A stretch of 41,540 bases of DNA from RGIG3009 sp045630285 (GTDB lineage: Bacteria > Bacillota > Clostridia > Oscillospirales > Acutalibacteraceae). How positions within the stretch are numbered: the stretch's first letter is position 1; every line of letters begins with the position of its first letter. Location of the stretch: positions 1-41,540 of the forward strand of contig JAZQSX010000031.1 of assembly GCA_045630285.1 (NCBI GenBank), in the 5' to 3' direction. Below are positions 29,862 through 37,798 of the stretch, in pieces. Below the pieces are notes generated by a model. The model searched no databases, was not told where the DNA came from, and worked only from the letters and a program-made list of their open reading frames with translations. Position numbers and translations under genes: made by a program.

Positions 29862-32326
29862 GACGGATTTGCCCGAAACACCAGCTGCCCGTCCTCCGCC
29901 GTGACCGTGACGGCGTCACCGGCGTGGAACTCACCTTCCAGCAATTTTTCCGCAAGAGGATCCTCAATGCGTGCCTGAATGGCACGGCGCAGCGGGCGGG
30001 CACCGTACACCGGATCAAATCCGATTTTTGCCAGCTCGGCGATCGCTTCGTCGGTAACGGTCAGTGTGATTTCCAGGTCACGCACACGGCGGTCCAGTGA
30101 GGCGATCATCCGTGCCGCAATACGGCGAATGTCCTCTTCGGTCAGCTGCCGGAACACGATAGTATCGTCCACACGGTTGAGAAACTCCGGACGGAAGGTC
30201 TTTTTCAATTCGCCCATCACGTTTTCACGGATACGGCGGCTGCTTTCCTCGTCCCCCACCGTTTCAGCACCGCCAAAGCCGAAGCTGCGTTTTTCCGTGA
30301 TCAGGCGAGCGCCCACGTTGGAGGTCATAATGATAACCGTGTTTTTGAAGTCAACACGCCGTCCCTGCGAATCCGTGAGAACGCCGTCCTCCAAGATCTG
30401 AAGCAGCATATTGAAGACGTCAGGGTGTGCTTTTTCGATCTCATCGAACAATACCACCGTATACGGCTTGCGACGGATCTTTTCGGTCAGCTGTCCACCC
30501 TCATCGTACCCGACGTACCCGGGAGGCGAACCAACTAAGCGAGAAACCGTGTGCTTTTCCATATATTCCGACATATCCAAACGGATCATGGCGTTTTCGT
30601 CGCCGAACATCGCCTCCGCCAGTGCCTTGCACAGCTCCGTTTTACCGACACCCGTCGGGCCAAGGAAAATGAAGGAGCCGATCGGGCGGCGGGGGTCTTT
30701 CAGTCCCACACGGCCTCGGCGTATCGCTTTCGCCACGGCGGTAACTGCCTCATCCTGCCCCACGATTCGCTCGTGCAGAATACTTTCCATATTGAGCAGG
30801 CGCTTACTTTCCGCTTCGGTCAGCTGCGCCACCGGCACACCCGTCCACCCGGAAACGATTTCGGCAATGTCGTTGGCCGTTACTTCGCCGCTCACAGCGG
30901 CGTTCTTTTCCTGCCACAGCGCACGCTGCTCCTCCAGCTGCACCGTCACACGCTTCTCTTCGTCACGTAGCGTAGCGGCACGCTCGAAATCCTGCTCGTT
31001 GATCGCCGCCTTCTTCTCAGCCGACAGGCGCTTGACCTCTTCCTCCAGCTGACGCACGTCGGTGGGTGCCGTGAATGAACGCAATCGCACCCGTGAAGCC
31101 GCTTCGTCGATCAGGTCGATCGCTTTATCCGGCAGATAGCGATCAGCAATGTATCGGGTAGACAGCTGTACGGCGGCACGCAAGGCCTCATCAGTGATCT
31201 TCACCTTGTGATGTGCCTCATACTTATCACGCAGACCGCGCAGGATCTCTTCGGTTTCCTCAGGAGTCGGCTCGCCCACCGTGATCGGCTGGAAGCGACG
31301 CTCCAACGCCGCATCCTTTTCGATATGCTTGCGGTATTCCTCCAGCGTCGTTGCGCCGATAACCTGAATCTCGCCCCGTGCCAACGACGGCTTGAGAATG
31401 TTGGCAGCATCAACGGCGCCCTCCGCCGCACCGGCACCGATCAAAGTATGGATCTCATCAATAAACAGCACCACGTCTCCGGCCTTTGCCACCTCAGACA
31501 GCGCATTTTTGATACGCTCCTCAAAATCACCACGGTACTTGGTACCGGCGACCATACCCGTCAGATCTAAGGTAACTACACGTTTGCCACGCAGCGTCTC
31601 GGGGACTTCTTCCGCCACGATTTTCTGTGCCAGCCCCTCTGCCACAGCGGTCTTGCCGACACCGGGTTCGCCGATCAGGCAGGGGTTGTTTTTCGTGCGA
31701 CGGGAAAGGATCTGGATCACCCGTTGAATTTCCTCAGCACGACCGATTACGGGGTCCAGTTTCCCTGCCCTTGCCATTTCGGTCAAATCTCTGCCAAACT
31801 GATCCAACGTCGGGGTTTGACTTTTTCCGTTTGCTTTTGGGGTATTCCCTGTCGAAGCACCCATAGCCGCCGCATCCGTCGGTGCGTTGCCAATGACCCG
31901 TGCGATCTCCTCAATCACGTCAACGGGTCGAACGCCTAACGCCGACAACAACCGCACGGCGATACTGGTCTCATCCCGTAGCACAGCCAGCAGAATATGC
32001 TCTGTTCCCACAAAGCCCTGCTGCAGGCCACGGGCTTCCATGATTGCTGTTTCCATCGCCCGTTTGGTGCGAGGTGTAAAATCCTCCGGCGATACGTGGG
32101 TCGGTTGACCGCCGTTTTCGCTTTCTGTGATCTTGGCCTCGTATTGTGCCGCCGTCACGCCGTGACTCCCCAAAGCGGTGGCGGCAACACCGGTGCCTTC
32201 ACGTAGCAGTCCGAGAATCAAATGCTCCGTACCGATATACGTGTGCCCCAGCTGCTGCGCCGCTTCCACCGCCAAGTTCAGTGCGATATTGGCTTTTTCG
32301 GTAAAGCCTTTAAATACGTATTTCAT
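29858..32326 (-). CDS. clpC: AAA+ unfoldase ClpC
   Basis: Hsp100 unfoldase of 822 residues that feeds ClpP and works with adaptors MecA and McsB. Clp N-terminal repeats span 1-150. The first AAA domain has Walker A GEPGVGKT. A middle domain includes a UVR-like segment (AAINEQDFERAATLRDEEK). The second AAA domain has GPTGVGKT and a ClpP-docking loop near SFGFGG. GGAGG is 8 nt before ATG. Last gene of ctsR-mcsA-mcsB-clpC, under CtsR control. A MecA-like adaptor gene lies 10 kb to the left. Confidence 0.98.
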   Translation of the reverse strand: MKYVFKGFTEKANIALNLAVEAAQQLGHTYIGTEHLILGLLREGTGVAATALGSHGVTAAQYEAKITESENGGQPTHVSPEDFTPRTKRAMETAIMEARGLQQGFVGTEHILLAVLRDETSIAVRLLSALGVRPVDVIEEIARVIGNAPTDAAAMGASTGNTPKANGKSQTPTLDQFGRDLTEMARAGKLDPVIGRAEEIQRVIQILSRRTKNNPCLIGEPGVGKTAVAEGLAQKIVAEEVPETLRGKRVVTLDLTGMVAGTKYRGDFEERIKNALSEVAKAGDVVLFIDEIHTLIGAGAAEGAVDAANILKPSLARGEIQVIGATTLEEYRKHIEKDAALERRFQPITVGEPTPEETEEILRGLRDKYEAHHKVKITDEALRAAVQLSTRYIADRYLPDKAIDLIDEAASRVRLRSFTAPTDVRQLEEEVKRLSAEKKAAINEQDFERAATLRDEEKRVTVQLEEQRALWQEKNAAVSGEVTANDIAEIVSGWTGVPVAQLTEAESKRLLNMESILHERIVGQDEAVTAVAKAIRRGRVGLKDPRRPIGSFIFLGPTGVGKTELCKALAEAMFGDENAMIRLDMSEYMEKHTVSRLVGSPPGYVGYDEGGQLTEKIRRKPYTVVLFDEIEKAHPDVFNMLLQILEDGVLTDSQGRRVDFKNTVIIMTSNVGARLITEKRSFGFGGAETVGDEESSRRIRENVMGELKKTFRPEFLNRVDDTIVFRQLTEEDIRRIAARMIASLDRRVRDLEITLTVTDEAIAELAKIGFDPVYGARPLRRAIQARIEDPLAEKLLEGEFHAGDAVTVTAEDGQLVFRANPS

Positions 32327-32340
32327 ACCAATGACCTCCT

Positions 32341-33357
32341 TTAACGCAGGCGCTCCCGTACCAGTGCCGCACGGCGTACGTCACGCTGTGCTGCATCCAG
32401 GTCCTCGCCTGCTGCCTCCATCAGTGCACCCGCTCCGGCATCAACGAGGAGACAATTCAATGTGTTCAGATCCGGCCGTTCGATCATACCGAGTGCAACA
32501 CCCATACGCACGTGGGAGAGCAGCGCCATGAACTCGCTGCCGGTCAGCAATCTCGCATTCTGGAGAATGCCAAATGAGCGAAAAACACGATCCTCCACTG
32601 CTGGTGAGCCTTTGAATTGCTCACGGCAGCTGCGCTCTTCCCGTACGATCTGATTGACGATACCACGCAGATTGTCGATCGCCTCCTGCTCGGTAATACC
32701 GAGCGTGACTTGATTGGAAATCTGATACAAAGCGCCCTCCGGCTTACTTCCTTCACCGTACAGTCCGCGAATGGTAAGACCCAGCTTGGAAACCGTCGAC
32801 GACAGTTGCTGAATGATACCCTTTTCCTGTAACGCCGGTAAATGCAACATCACCGAAGCCCGCATACCGGTCCCCAGGTTGGTCGGACACTGAGTCAGAT
32901 ATCCCAACCGCTCATCAAACGCAAAGTGCAACCGTGTATCGAGATAATCATCCCAGCAAGTCGCTTCCTGCCAGGCGCTGTCCAGATCAAAGCCTGCACG
33001 CATCACCTGGATGCGCAGATGATCCTCCTCGCCGACCATAATGCTGACCCCTTCATCGGCAGAGACGAGGAGTGCCTCCCCTGCCGTATCACGGGCGAAT
33101 TCACGGCTGATCAAATGCCGTTCCACCATAGCCAGCCCTTCACGGGGCGACATATCCTTCATCCGGCGGCGTTCAAAGGCGCACGGCTGATCGTCGGGGA
33201 ATGCGCCGAACACCTGCTTGATGACATCCTCACGCTGCTCGGCGCTCATCTGGGACGGAAACGGCAAATGCGCCAGGTTACGCGCCAGACGAATACGGGT
33301 GCTGATAACGACATCGCCCTGCTCACCGCTGTGCTGATACCACATCTGCTGTGCCAT
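32341..33357 (-). CDS. mcsB: Protein arginine kinase McsB
   Basis: Kinase phosphorylating arginine residues to mark proteins for ClpCP and to inactivate CtsR; 338 residues. Phosphagen-kinase fold with nucleotide-binding STRIRLARN, QCPTNLGTGMRAS, RGLYGEGS and catalytic region CWDDYLDTRLHFAFDERLGYLTQCP. Start overlaps the mcsA stop (TAATG), so the two are coupled. The C-terminal arginine-phosphate-binding region appears present. Usual gene order for Firmicutes. Confidence 0.97.
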   Translation of the reverse strand: MAQQMWYQHSGEQGDVVISTRIRLARNLAHLPFPSQMSAEQREDVIKQVFGAFPDDQPCAFERRRMKDMSPREGLAMVERHLISREFARDTAGEALLVSADEGVSIMVGEEDHLRIQVMRAGFDLDSAWQEATCWDDYLDTRLHFAFDERLGYLTQCPTNLGTGMRASVMLHLPALQEKGIIQQLSSTVSKLGLTIRGLYGEGSKPEGALYQISNQVTLGITEQEAIDNLRGIVNQIVREERSCREQFKGSPAVEDRVFRSFGILQNARLLTGSEFMALLSHVRMGVALGMIERPDLNTLNCLLVDAGAGALMEAAGEDLDAAQRDVRRAALVRERLR

Positions 33358-33842
33358 TACGCCTCACCCTCCTGTTCCAACGCTCGGATCTGATCCCGCA
33401 GCTGCGCACAGGTCTCATAATCCTGCTCGGCAATGCACGCATTGAGTTTTTCACGCAACGCCTGCAATTCCCGCTCTTTTTTCACCGTACCGTCCGCCTG
33501 TGCTGCCACCTTGCCGGTGTGCTGCGTTTTCCCGTGGATCCGTTGAATTGACGGAAGCAAACGGTCGTAAAACGTCAGATAGCATGTGGGACAGCCGGGA
33601 CGGCCCTGATCCGCAATTTCGCGGAAACTGTGGCCGCAATCGGGACAACGTACCGTGTCCTCCTGCGTGCGTTTGGCAGGCTCGGCAAACAGTGATCCCC
33701 AAAAATCACCGAAATTGAACCCCGAACCGAGACCCTGCTGTGCCGCACAGTGAGCACATAGATGCAGCTCCGTCGTCGTTCCGTTGATCGTCTTTTTCAC
33801 ATGCGTTGTCGCGGCATATTTACCGCAATGATCACAAAACAT
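33357..33842 (-). CDS. mcsA: McsB activator McsA
   Basis: Zinc-binding activator of McsB, 161 residues. CxxC pairs appear at C3/C6, LCAHC, VRCPDCG and PGCPTC, forming two zinc-ribbon-like sites; a C-terminal UVR domain follows (LNACIAEQDYETCAQLRDQIR). ATG follows the ctsR stop by 12 nt, with AGGAGG upstream. Its stop overlaps the mcsB start. Confidence 0.95.
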   Translation of the reverse strand: MFCDHCGKYAATTHVKKTINGTTTELHLCAHCAAQQGLGSGFNFGDFWGSLFAEPAKRTQEDTVRCPDCGHSFREIADQGRPGCPTCYLTFYDRLLPSIQRIHGKTQHTGKVAAQADGTVKKERELQALREKLNACIAEQDYETCAQLRDQIRALEQEGEA

Positions 33843-33854
33843 AAAAATACCTCC

Positions 33855-34313
33855 TTACAACGTGTACGCCGTCAGCATCTGCTTGAGCAATGATGCTCGC
33901 AATCGGTCACGCACCTCAGGCGGTACGTCCCGATATCCTCTGTCTGACAGCGCCGCCGCCATAATCTCTGCGGCATTCTTTGCAATAAAGCCTTGGTACA
34001 CCATACTCTGCAAAATCGCCTCGGCGGCAGCCGGCACCAGCTCGTCACCAATGGAATTGACCACGTGCATCAGCGGCGTCATCCGCTCCTGCGGCACCAC
34101 ACGGCGGATCCGAATGTACCCGCCGCCACCGCGCCGGCTTTCAACCAGGTATCCCTGTGCCGGTGTAAACCGTGACGACAGCACGTAGGTGATCTGACTG
34201 GGTACGCACCCCAGCTCCTCCGCCAGCACGTTGCGCTGCAATTCCGCCGCACCGTTTTCCGCCTGCTCCATAATATGGAGAATATAGGCTGTTATTTCAT
34301 CGCTTATTCGCAT
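33855..34313 (-). CDS. ctsR: Transcriptional repressor CtsR
   Basis: Repressor of class III heat-shock genes, 152 residues. The N-terminal winged helix includes LAEELGCVPSQITYVLSSRF and the glycine wing RRGGGGYIRI, which contacts DNA and holds the arginine targeted by McsB; the C-terminal dimer domain follows. Start ATG 34313 (MRISDEITAY) has AGGA 10 nt upstream; the GTG three codons earlier is too close to it. It autoregulates through the operators at 34348-34380. Confidence 0.96.
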   Translation of the reverse strand: MRISDEITAYILHIMEQAENGAAELQRNVLAEELGCVPSQITYVLSSRFTPAQGYLVESRRGGGGYIRIRRVVPQERMTPLMHVVNSIGDELVPAAAEAILQSMVYQGFIAKNAAEIMAAALSDRGYRDVPPEVRDRLRASLLKQMLTAYTL

Positions 34314-34334
34314 CCGTCTCACATCCTTGCTTGC

Positions 34335-34363
34335 AGTATACTTGGAAAGTCAAAAAAAGTCAA
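34335..34363 (-). promoter_or_regulatory. Promoter of ctsR-mcsA-mcsB-clpC
   Basis: Leftward TTGACT, 17-bp spacer, TATACT. The -35 lies inside the CtsR heptads, so repressor binding would block RNA polymerase. Confidence 0.85.
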
Positions 34364-34380
34364 AGTCAAGAAAAGTCAAA
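34348..34380. promoter_or_regulatory. Double CtsR operator
   Basis: Four heptads AGTCAAA/G at 34348, 34358, 34364 and 34374. The first two and last two are each spaced by AAA, matching the CtsR site RGTCAAA-NAN-RGTCAAA. The two operators touch, sharing one base. Confidence 0.9.
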
Positions 34381-34537
34381 TAGTTACTTTCCTTTCCCGA
34401 ATTTTCGAAATTATCGCTGTTTTTCTTCTGTTTTTAACGATTTTCTCATTTTTTCATAAAGTTATCACCTACGCTCGGCGGTGTCATAGTATGAAAGTGA
34501 AAGCATCTCTCGGCTTTCGGAAAGGAGGATACGAATT

Positions 34538-34681
34538 ATGTGTCTGCGGAATCTGTTCAATGGTGATATCAATTGCACGTGGTTGCTGTTCATCATCGTG
34601 ATCATCCTGCTGTTTGACGGCGACTGCTGCGACAACACCACCTACCCCACCCGCAACAACGGCTGCGGTTGCGGCTGCTGA
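34538..34681 (+). CDS. 47-residue Cys-rich membrane peptide, copy 1
   Basis: Function unknown. The peptide begins MCLRNLFNGDINCTW, continues with one hydrophobic helix (LLFIIVIILLF, about 16-26), then a short polar tail ending in GCGCGC. Six cysteines lie in the tail and two in the N-terminal part. AAAGGAGG sits 9 nt before ATG. A paralogue follows 28 nt after its stop. A sequence CATAGTAT at 34482-34489 loosely resembles a sporulation -10, but no convincing promoter was found. Could be a tiny membrane protein binding metal through its Cys tail; not a shadow, since no gene lies on the other strand. Confidence 0.75.
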   Translation: MCLRNLFNGDINCTWLLFIIVIILLFDGDCCDNTTYPTRNNGCGCGC

Positions 34682-34709
34682 TCCCCGTTTTTAGAAAGGA
34701 GACCTTCGT

Positions 34710-34823
34710 ATGTGCTTGAAAAACCTGTTCTGTGGCGAGGCTAACTGTTCCTGGTTGTTGTTTATCATCATCATTCTTCTGCTTATCAACAACAGCGATT
34801 GCGACTGCGATTGCGGTTGTTGA
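34710..34823 (+). CDS. 37-residue Cys-rich membrane peptide, copy 2
   Basis: Paralogue of the preceding peptide: begins MCLKNLFCGEANCSW, then the helix LLFIIIILLLI, and ends in SDCDCDCGC. Positions shared by the two are MCL-x-NLF, NC-x-WLLFII and an alternating Cys tail, here with Asp instead of mostly Gly. AGAAAGGAG is 8 nt upstream of ATG. A strong terminator follows. Conservation between the copies, with different codons, supports real translation. Function unknown. Confidence 0.75.
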   Translation: MCLKNLFCGEANCSWLLFIIIILLLINNSDCDCDCGC

Positions 34824-34846
34824 CCCCCCTTACGGGTACTACTTGC

Positions 34847-34880
34847 AAGGGCTCGGCGCCAAGGCGCCGGGCCCTTTTCC
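34847..34880 (+). terminator. Terminator after the twin Cys-rich peptides
   Basis: AAGGGCTCGGCGCC / GGCGCCGGGCCCTT, a 14-bp stem with one T-G pair whose innermost pairs must open, followed by TTCC. Confidence 0.75.
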
Positions 34881-34900
34881 GTTATTTTCAAAACAGTAAT

Positions 34901-34929
34901 TTGACAAATCGACAAAATTGCGGTATACT
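34901..34929 (+). promoter_or_regulatory. Promoter for bPH2 gene
   Basis: Consensus TTGACA, 17-bp spacer, TATACT; start near 34936, 40 nt before the gene. Confidence 0.85.
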
Positions 34930-34975
34930 ATGTTAGTTATTAGTGCGAAAACACACGATAACAGGAGGAAACGGT

Positions 34976-35332
34976 ATGATGATATCCGGACAAAGATCAC
35001 CGGATACCACCCTTACGGAACGGCGACAGTTGTTTTGCGGTCTCCCGCTCACACGAACGCAGTACGTGTTGACTGACAACACGTTGGAGTGCTTGGTCGG
35101 GATCCTGTCGCCTGTGGTAACATCGGTAAATGTGTCGCAGATCCGCAATATCGTGGTGCAACGCTCTTTTCTTCAGAAGTACCTGGGGCTGACCACCATT
35201 CGTATTGCAACGGACGATCCGATCGTGTCTGAAATCGTGATCTCAAACATCCGAAACGGCGCACACTTCGAGGAACGGCTTCGCCGTCATCTCGAAAAGA
35301 ACCAAGCGCAGCAGCCACACACTATGGGGTAA
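34976..35332 (+). CDS. bPH2 (DUF304, YdbS-like) domain protein
   Basis: 118-residue protein with a single bacterial PH-like domain (PF03703 pattern): YVLTDNTLECLVGILSPV, SVNVSQIRNIVVQRSFLQKYLGLTTIRI and IVISNIRNG. Unlike many YdbS proteins it lacks membrane helices, so it is likely soluble or part of a complex; function unknown. Start at ATG 34976 with AGGAGG 7 nt upstream; the next codon is also ATG. Lies 27 nt before the E2-like gene and is probably cotranscribed with it. Confidence 0.8.
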   Translation: MMISGQRSPDTTLTERRQLFCGLPLTRTQYVLTDNTLECLVGILSPVVTSVNVSQIRNIVVQRSFLQKYLGLTTIRIATDDPIVSEIVISNIRNGAHFEERLRRHLEKNQAQQPHTMG

Positions 35333-35359
35333 GGCGCTGTGGAAAGCGAGGGGTTAATT

Positions 35360-36247
35360 ATGGCTAACAGAAAACGACGTTTTGGCGATCGCAAAGATGG
35401 CTGGCGCCTGCGCCACACCCATTCTTTCTTCGCCGTGATGCCGCACTTTATGAAGCGGCGTTCCGATGCAATGGTCTTTTTCGATGATATGATCGAGATC
35501 GACGAGCTTGAAAAGTACGTGCGCGAGATGCGCCGCAAGAACGACATGCCGTGGTTCTCTTTGTATCACGTGTTTATTGCCGGTGCGTTGCGTATGTTCG
35601 TACTGCGTCCGTACCTGAACCGTTTTGTTATGAACGGCAAGATCTTCGCCCGCAACCGTTTGACCGCTTCGATGACGGTCAAGCGCGAGCTCTCTCCCAC
35701 AGCGCCCGACGCCTGCATCAAGCCGACATTTGAGCCAACGGATACCGTCTTTGACGTTTATCGCCGTATTAACGAGGCGATGGACGCTGAGGTGCGTGAC
35801 AAAGAGGGCGAAAATGACACCGACTCCGCCGCCAAGATCCTCAACAAATTGCCTGCGTGGCTGGTCCGTGCGTTTATCAACTTTATCACCTTTATGGATC
35901 ACCGTGGTTGGATGAACAAGTTTATCAACAACCTGAGTCCCTTCCACACCTCGTTGTACATAACGGATGTCGGCTCGATTGGCATCGGCCCGGTGTATCA
36001 CCACATTTATGATTTCGGCACGACCTCGATCTTCCTGGCAATCGGTAAAAAGGAACGTGTCCAGGTGATCGGCGCTGACGGCCAGGTCACCACAAAAAAA
36101 GTCGTCCGCATTCGCATCGTCGTAGACGAGCGCATCTGCGACGGCCAGTATTTTGCCGAATCGTTCCGCATGTTCCGCCGCTTGCTCAAAAAGCCGGAGC
36201 AGCTTGAAGTTCCTCCCACGGAGTTCCCGGAGGATGATTGGATCTGA
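35360..36247 (+). CDS. Stand-alone E2/CAT-like acyltransferase domain, catalytic His replaced
   Basis: 295-residue protein with the chloramphenicol acetyltransferase-like fold of 2-oxoacid dehydrogenase E2 subunits, without lipoyl or subunit-binding domains. Matching segments are RLRHTHSFFAVMPHFMKRRSDA, FSLYHVFIAGALRMF and DVGSIGIGPVYHHIYDFGTTSIFLAIGK. The E2 catalytic motif DHRxxDG is DERICDG here (Glu257 for His, Asp261 kept), so ordinary acyl transfer is doubtful. Start ATG 35360 (MANRKRRFGD) has GAGGGG 6 nt upstream; an earlier GTG is not supported. No dehydrogenase genes nearby. Could be a pseudoenzyme or an altered transferase. Confidence 0.85.
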   Translation: MANRKRRFGDRKDGWRLRHTHSFFAVMPHFMKRRSDAMVFFDDMIEIDELEKYVREMRRKNDMPWFSLYHVFIAGALRMFVLRPYLNRFVMNGKIFARNRLTASMTVKRELSPTAPDACIKPTFEPTDTVFDVYRRINEAMDAEVRDKEGENDTDSAAKILNKLPAWLVRAFINFITFMDHRGWMNKFINNLSPFHTSLYITDVGSIGIGPVYHHIYDFGTTSIFLAIGKKERVQVIGADGQVTTKKVVRIRIVVDERICDGQYFAESFRMFRRLLKKPEQLEVPPTEFPEDDWI

Positions 36248-36253
36248 TCGACC

Positions 36254-36303
36254 CGACCGTCCGCTGACCTCAACAAACCGTTGGGGATCGGACGGTCGTT
36301 TTA
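36254..36303 (+). terminator. Two-part terminator before azlC
   Basis: Outer stem CGACCGTCCG / CGGACGGTCG (10 bp), inner stem CCTCAAC / GTTGGGG, then TTTTAT. It ends only about 25 nt before the azlC start, so some readthrough must supply azlCD unless another promoter exists. Confidence 0.75.
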
Positions 36304-36327
36304 TGTCTGCACCAAGGAGGTGTGAGG

Positions 36328-37044
36328 ATGGGCTATACATTTCGCAAAGGCTTGATCGACGGTTTGCCGGTGTGCATCGGATATTTGTCGGTCTCGTTCG
36401 CTTTTGGCATTTTTGCCGTCAGCAGTGGATTCAGCATCGCCGAAGCACTGATGATCTCTATGTTTAACGTCACCTCCGCAGGTCAGCTGGCAGGAGTTCC
36501 CATCATCGCCGGCGGCGGTATGATGGCCGAGCTTGCCATATCGCAGCTGATCATCAATCTGCGCTATGCGCTGATGTCGGTGTCTCTCTCGCAGCGGCTT
36601 GACAGTTCCGTGCGTCTGCGTGACCGCTTCCTTATCGCCTTCGTCAACACCGATGAGGTATTCGCTATTGCCTCCTCGCAGCGAGATATGGTAGGACGGC
36701 GGTATTTGTACGGCTTGATCCTGACTCCGTATCTGGGGTGGAGCGCCGGCACGCTGTTGGGTGCCATTGCCGGCGATATTCTTCCGACGGTCGTTACCTC
36801 GGCATTGGGCATTGCCATTTACGGTATGTTTATCGCTATTGTCACGCCGGTCGCCCGTGCCGACCGTGCCACGGCGATCTGTGTTTTGATTGCTGCTGTT
36901 CTCAGCTTTATCTTCTACTACGTCCCCGTTTTGTCCACCGTTCCGAGTGGCTTTGTCATCATCATTTGCGCCGTCATTGCCGCCGGCATTATGGCAGTAG
37001 TCGCCCCTGTCAAGCCCGACGAGGAGGTGCCGAACGATGCCTGA
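36328..37044 (+). CDS. azlC: Branched-chain amino acid exporter, large subunit AzlC
   Basis: Membrane protein of 238 residues with about seven helices, AzlC/LIV-E family, exporting branched-chain amino acids together with AzlD. Typical segments: FRKGLIDGLPVCIGYLSVSFAFGI, FNVTSAGQLAGV, INLRYALMSVSLSQ and TDEVFAIA. AAGGAGG is 7 nt before ATG 36328. Overlaps azlD by 8 nt. A terminator-like hairpin precedes it. Confidence 0.95.
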   Translation: MGYTFRKGLIDGLPVCIGYLSVSFAFGIFAVSSGFSIAEALMISMFNVTSAGQLAGVPIIAGGGMMAELAISQLIINLRYALMSVSLSQRLDSSVRLRDRFLIAFVNTDEVFAIASSQRDMVGRRYLYGLILTPYLGWSAGTLLGAIAGDILPTVVTSALGIAIYGMFIAIVTPVARADRATAICVLIAAVLSFIFYYVPVLSTVPSGFVIIICAVIAAGIMAVVAPVKPDEEVPNDA

Positions 37045-37360
37045 TTTCTTTATATACCTGGCGGTTATGGCAGGCGTCACCTACCTTATCCGCATGCTGC
37101 CGCTGGTTTTGATCAAGAAAAAGATCACCAACCGCTTCATTCTGTCGTTTTTGCATTACATTCCGTACGCCGTATTAACGGTGATGACCGTTCCCGCTTG
37201 CTTCTATGCCACAGGGCGTATCGAGCCTGCCGTGGTCGGTTTCATCGCCGCCCTTCTGCCGGCTTGGTTCGGTAAAGGGTTGCCTATCGTTGCCGCCTGT
37301 GCTTGCGGCGGCGCATTGATCACCGAGTTGTGTATCCTGCATCTCCTGCCACTACTGTAA
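37037..37360 (+). CDS. azlD: Branched-chain amino acid exporter, small subunit AzlD
   Basis: Small membrane partner of AzlC, 107 residues with three to four helices (AVMAGVTYLIRMLPLVL, IPYAVLTVMTVPACF, LPAWFGKGLPIVAACACGGAL). GAGGAGG precedes ATG, which lies inside the end of azlC. Followed by a strong bidirectional terminator. Confidence 0.93.
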   Translation: MPDFFIYLAVMAGVTYLIRMLPLVLIKKKITNRFILSFLHYIPYAVLTVMTVPACFYATGRIEPAVVGFIAALLPAWFGKGLPIVAACACGGALITELCILHLLPLL

Positions 37361-37370
37361 AACGACATAA

Positions 37371-37405
37371 AAAAGCCGTCGTCCAAGAATTGGACGACGG
37401 CTTTT
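37371..37405. terminator. Bidirectional terminator between azlD and the regulator gene
   Basis: AAAAGCCGTCGTCCA / TGGACGACGGCTTTT, a perfect 15-bp stem with an AGAAT loop. Serves both convergent operons. Confidence 0.92.
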
Positions 37406-37406
37406 G

Positions 37407-37772
37407 TTATGACTGTTGGATATACGCTTGTATCGCACGGAAAGACGTATCGCTGATAGCGTGCTCCATACGGCAAGCATCAGCAGCGGCTGTCTCCTCA
37501 TCAACGCCCATGCGGGTAAGCAGCTCCGTTAACACACGATGCCGTGCGTAGATCGTCTCTGCCGTAGCACGACCGATATCGGTCAGGGTGATATGTCCGT
37601 CAGCGTCTACCACGATCATTTCTTCTTTTTTCAGCAATCCCAAGGCACGGCTGACACTCGGCTTGGAAAACCCCATATGCTCGCTAATATCAATGGCACG
37701 TACCGTCGGTTTCTCGGAGGTCAGGATCAAGATCGTCTCCAGATACATCTCACCGGATTCCTGAATACTCAT
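37407..37772 (-). CDS. DtxR-family metal-dependent regulator
   Basis: 121-residue winged-helix regulator with DNA-binding (1-65) and dimerisation (70-121) domains, no C-terminal SH3 domain. Apparent metal ligands are Met9, Cys100, Glu103 and His104 (SGEMYLET and ACRMEH) with His78 and Glu83. That set resembles DtxR (Met10, Cys102, Glu105, His106) more than the Asp8 and Glu99 of MntR, so iron sensing is plausible though not proven. AAGGAG is 11 nt before ATG. It lies 26 nt after metA and is probably the last gene of the methionine operon. Confidence 0.85.
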   Translation of the reverse strand: MSIQESGEMYLETILILTSEKPTVRAIDISEHMGFSKPSVSRALGLLKKEEMIVVDADGHITLTDIGRATAETIYARHRVLTELLTRMGVDEETAAADACRMEHAISDTSFRAIQAYIQQS

Positions 37773-37798
37773 AGCTTGCTTTACTCCTTTCGCCTAGG

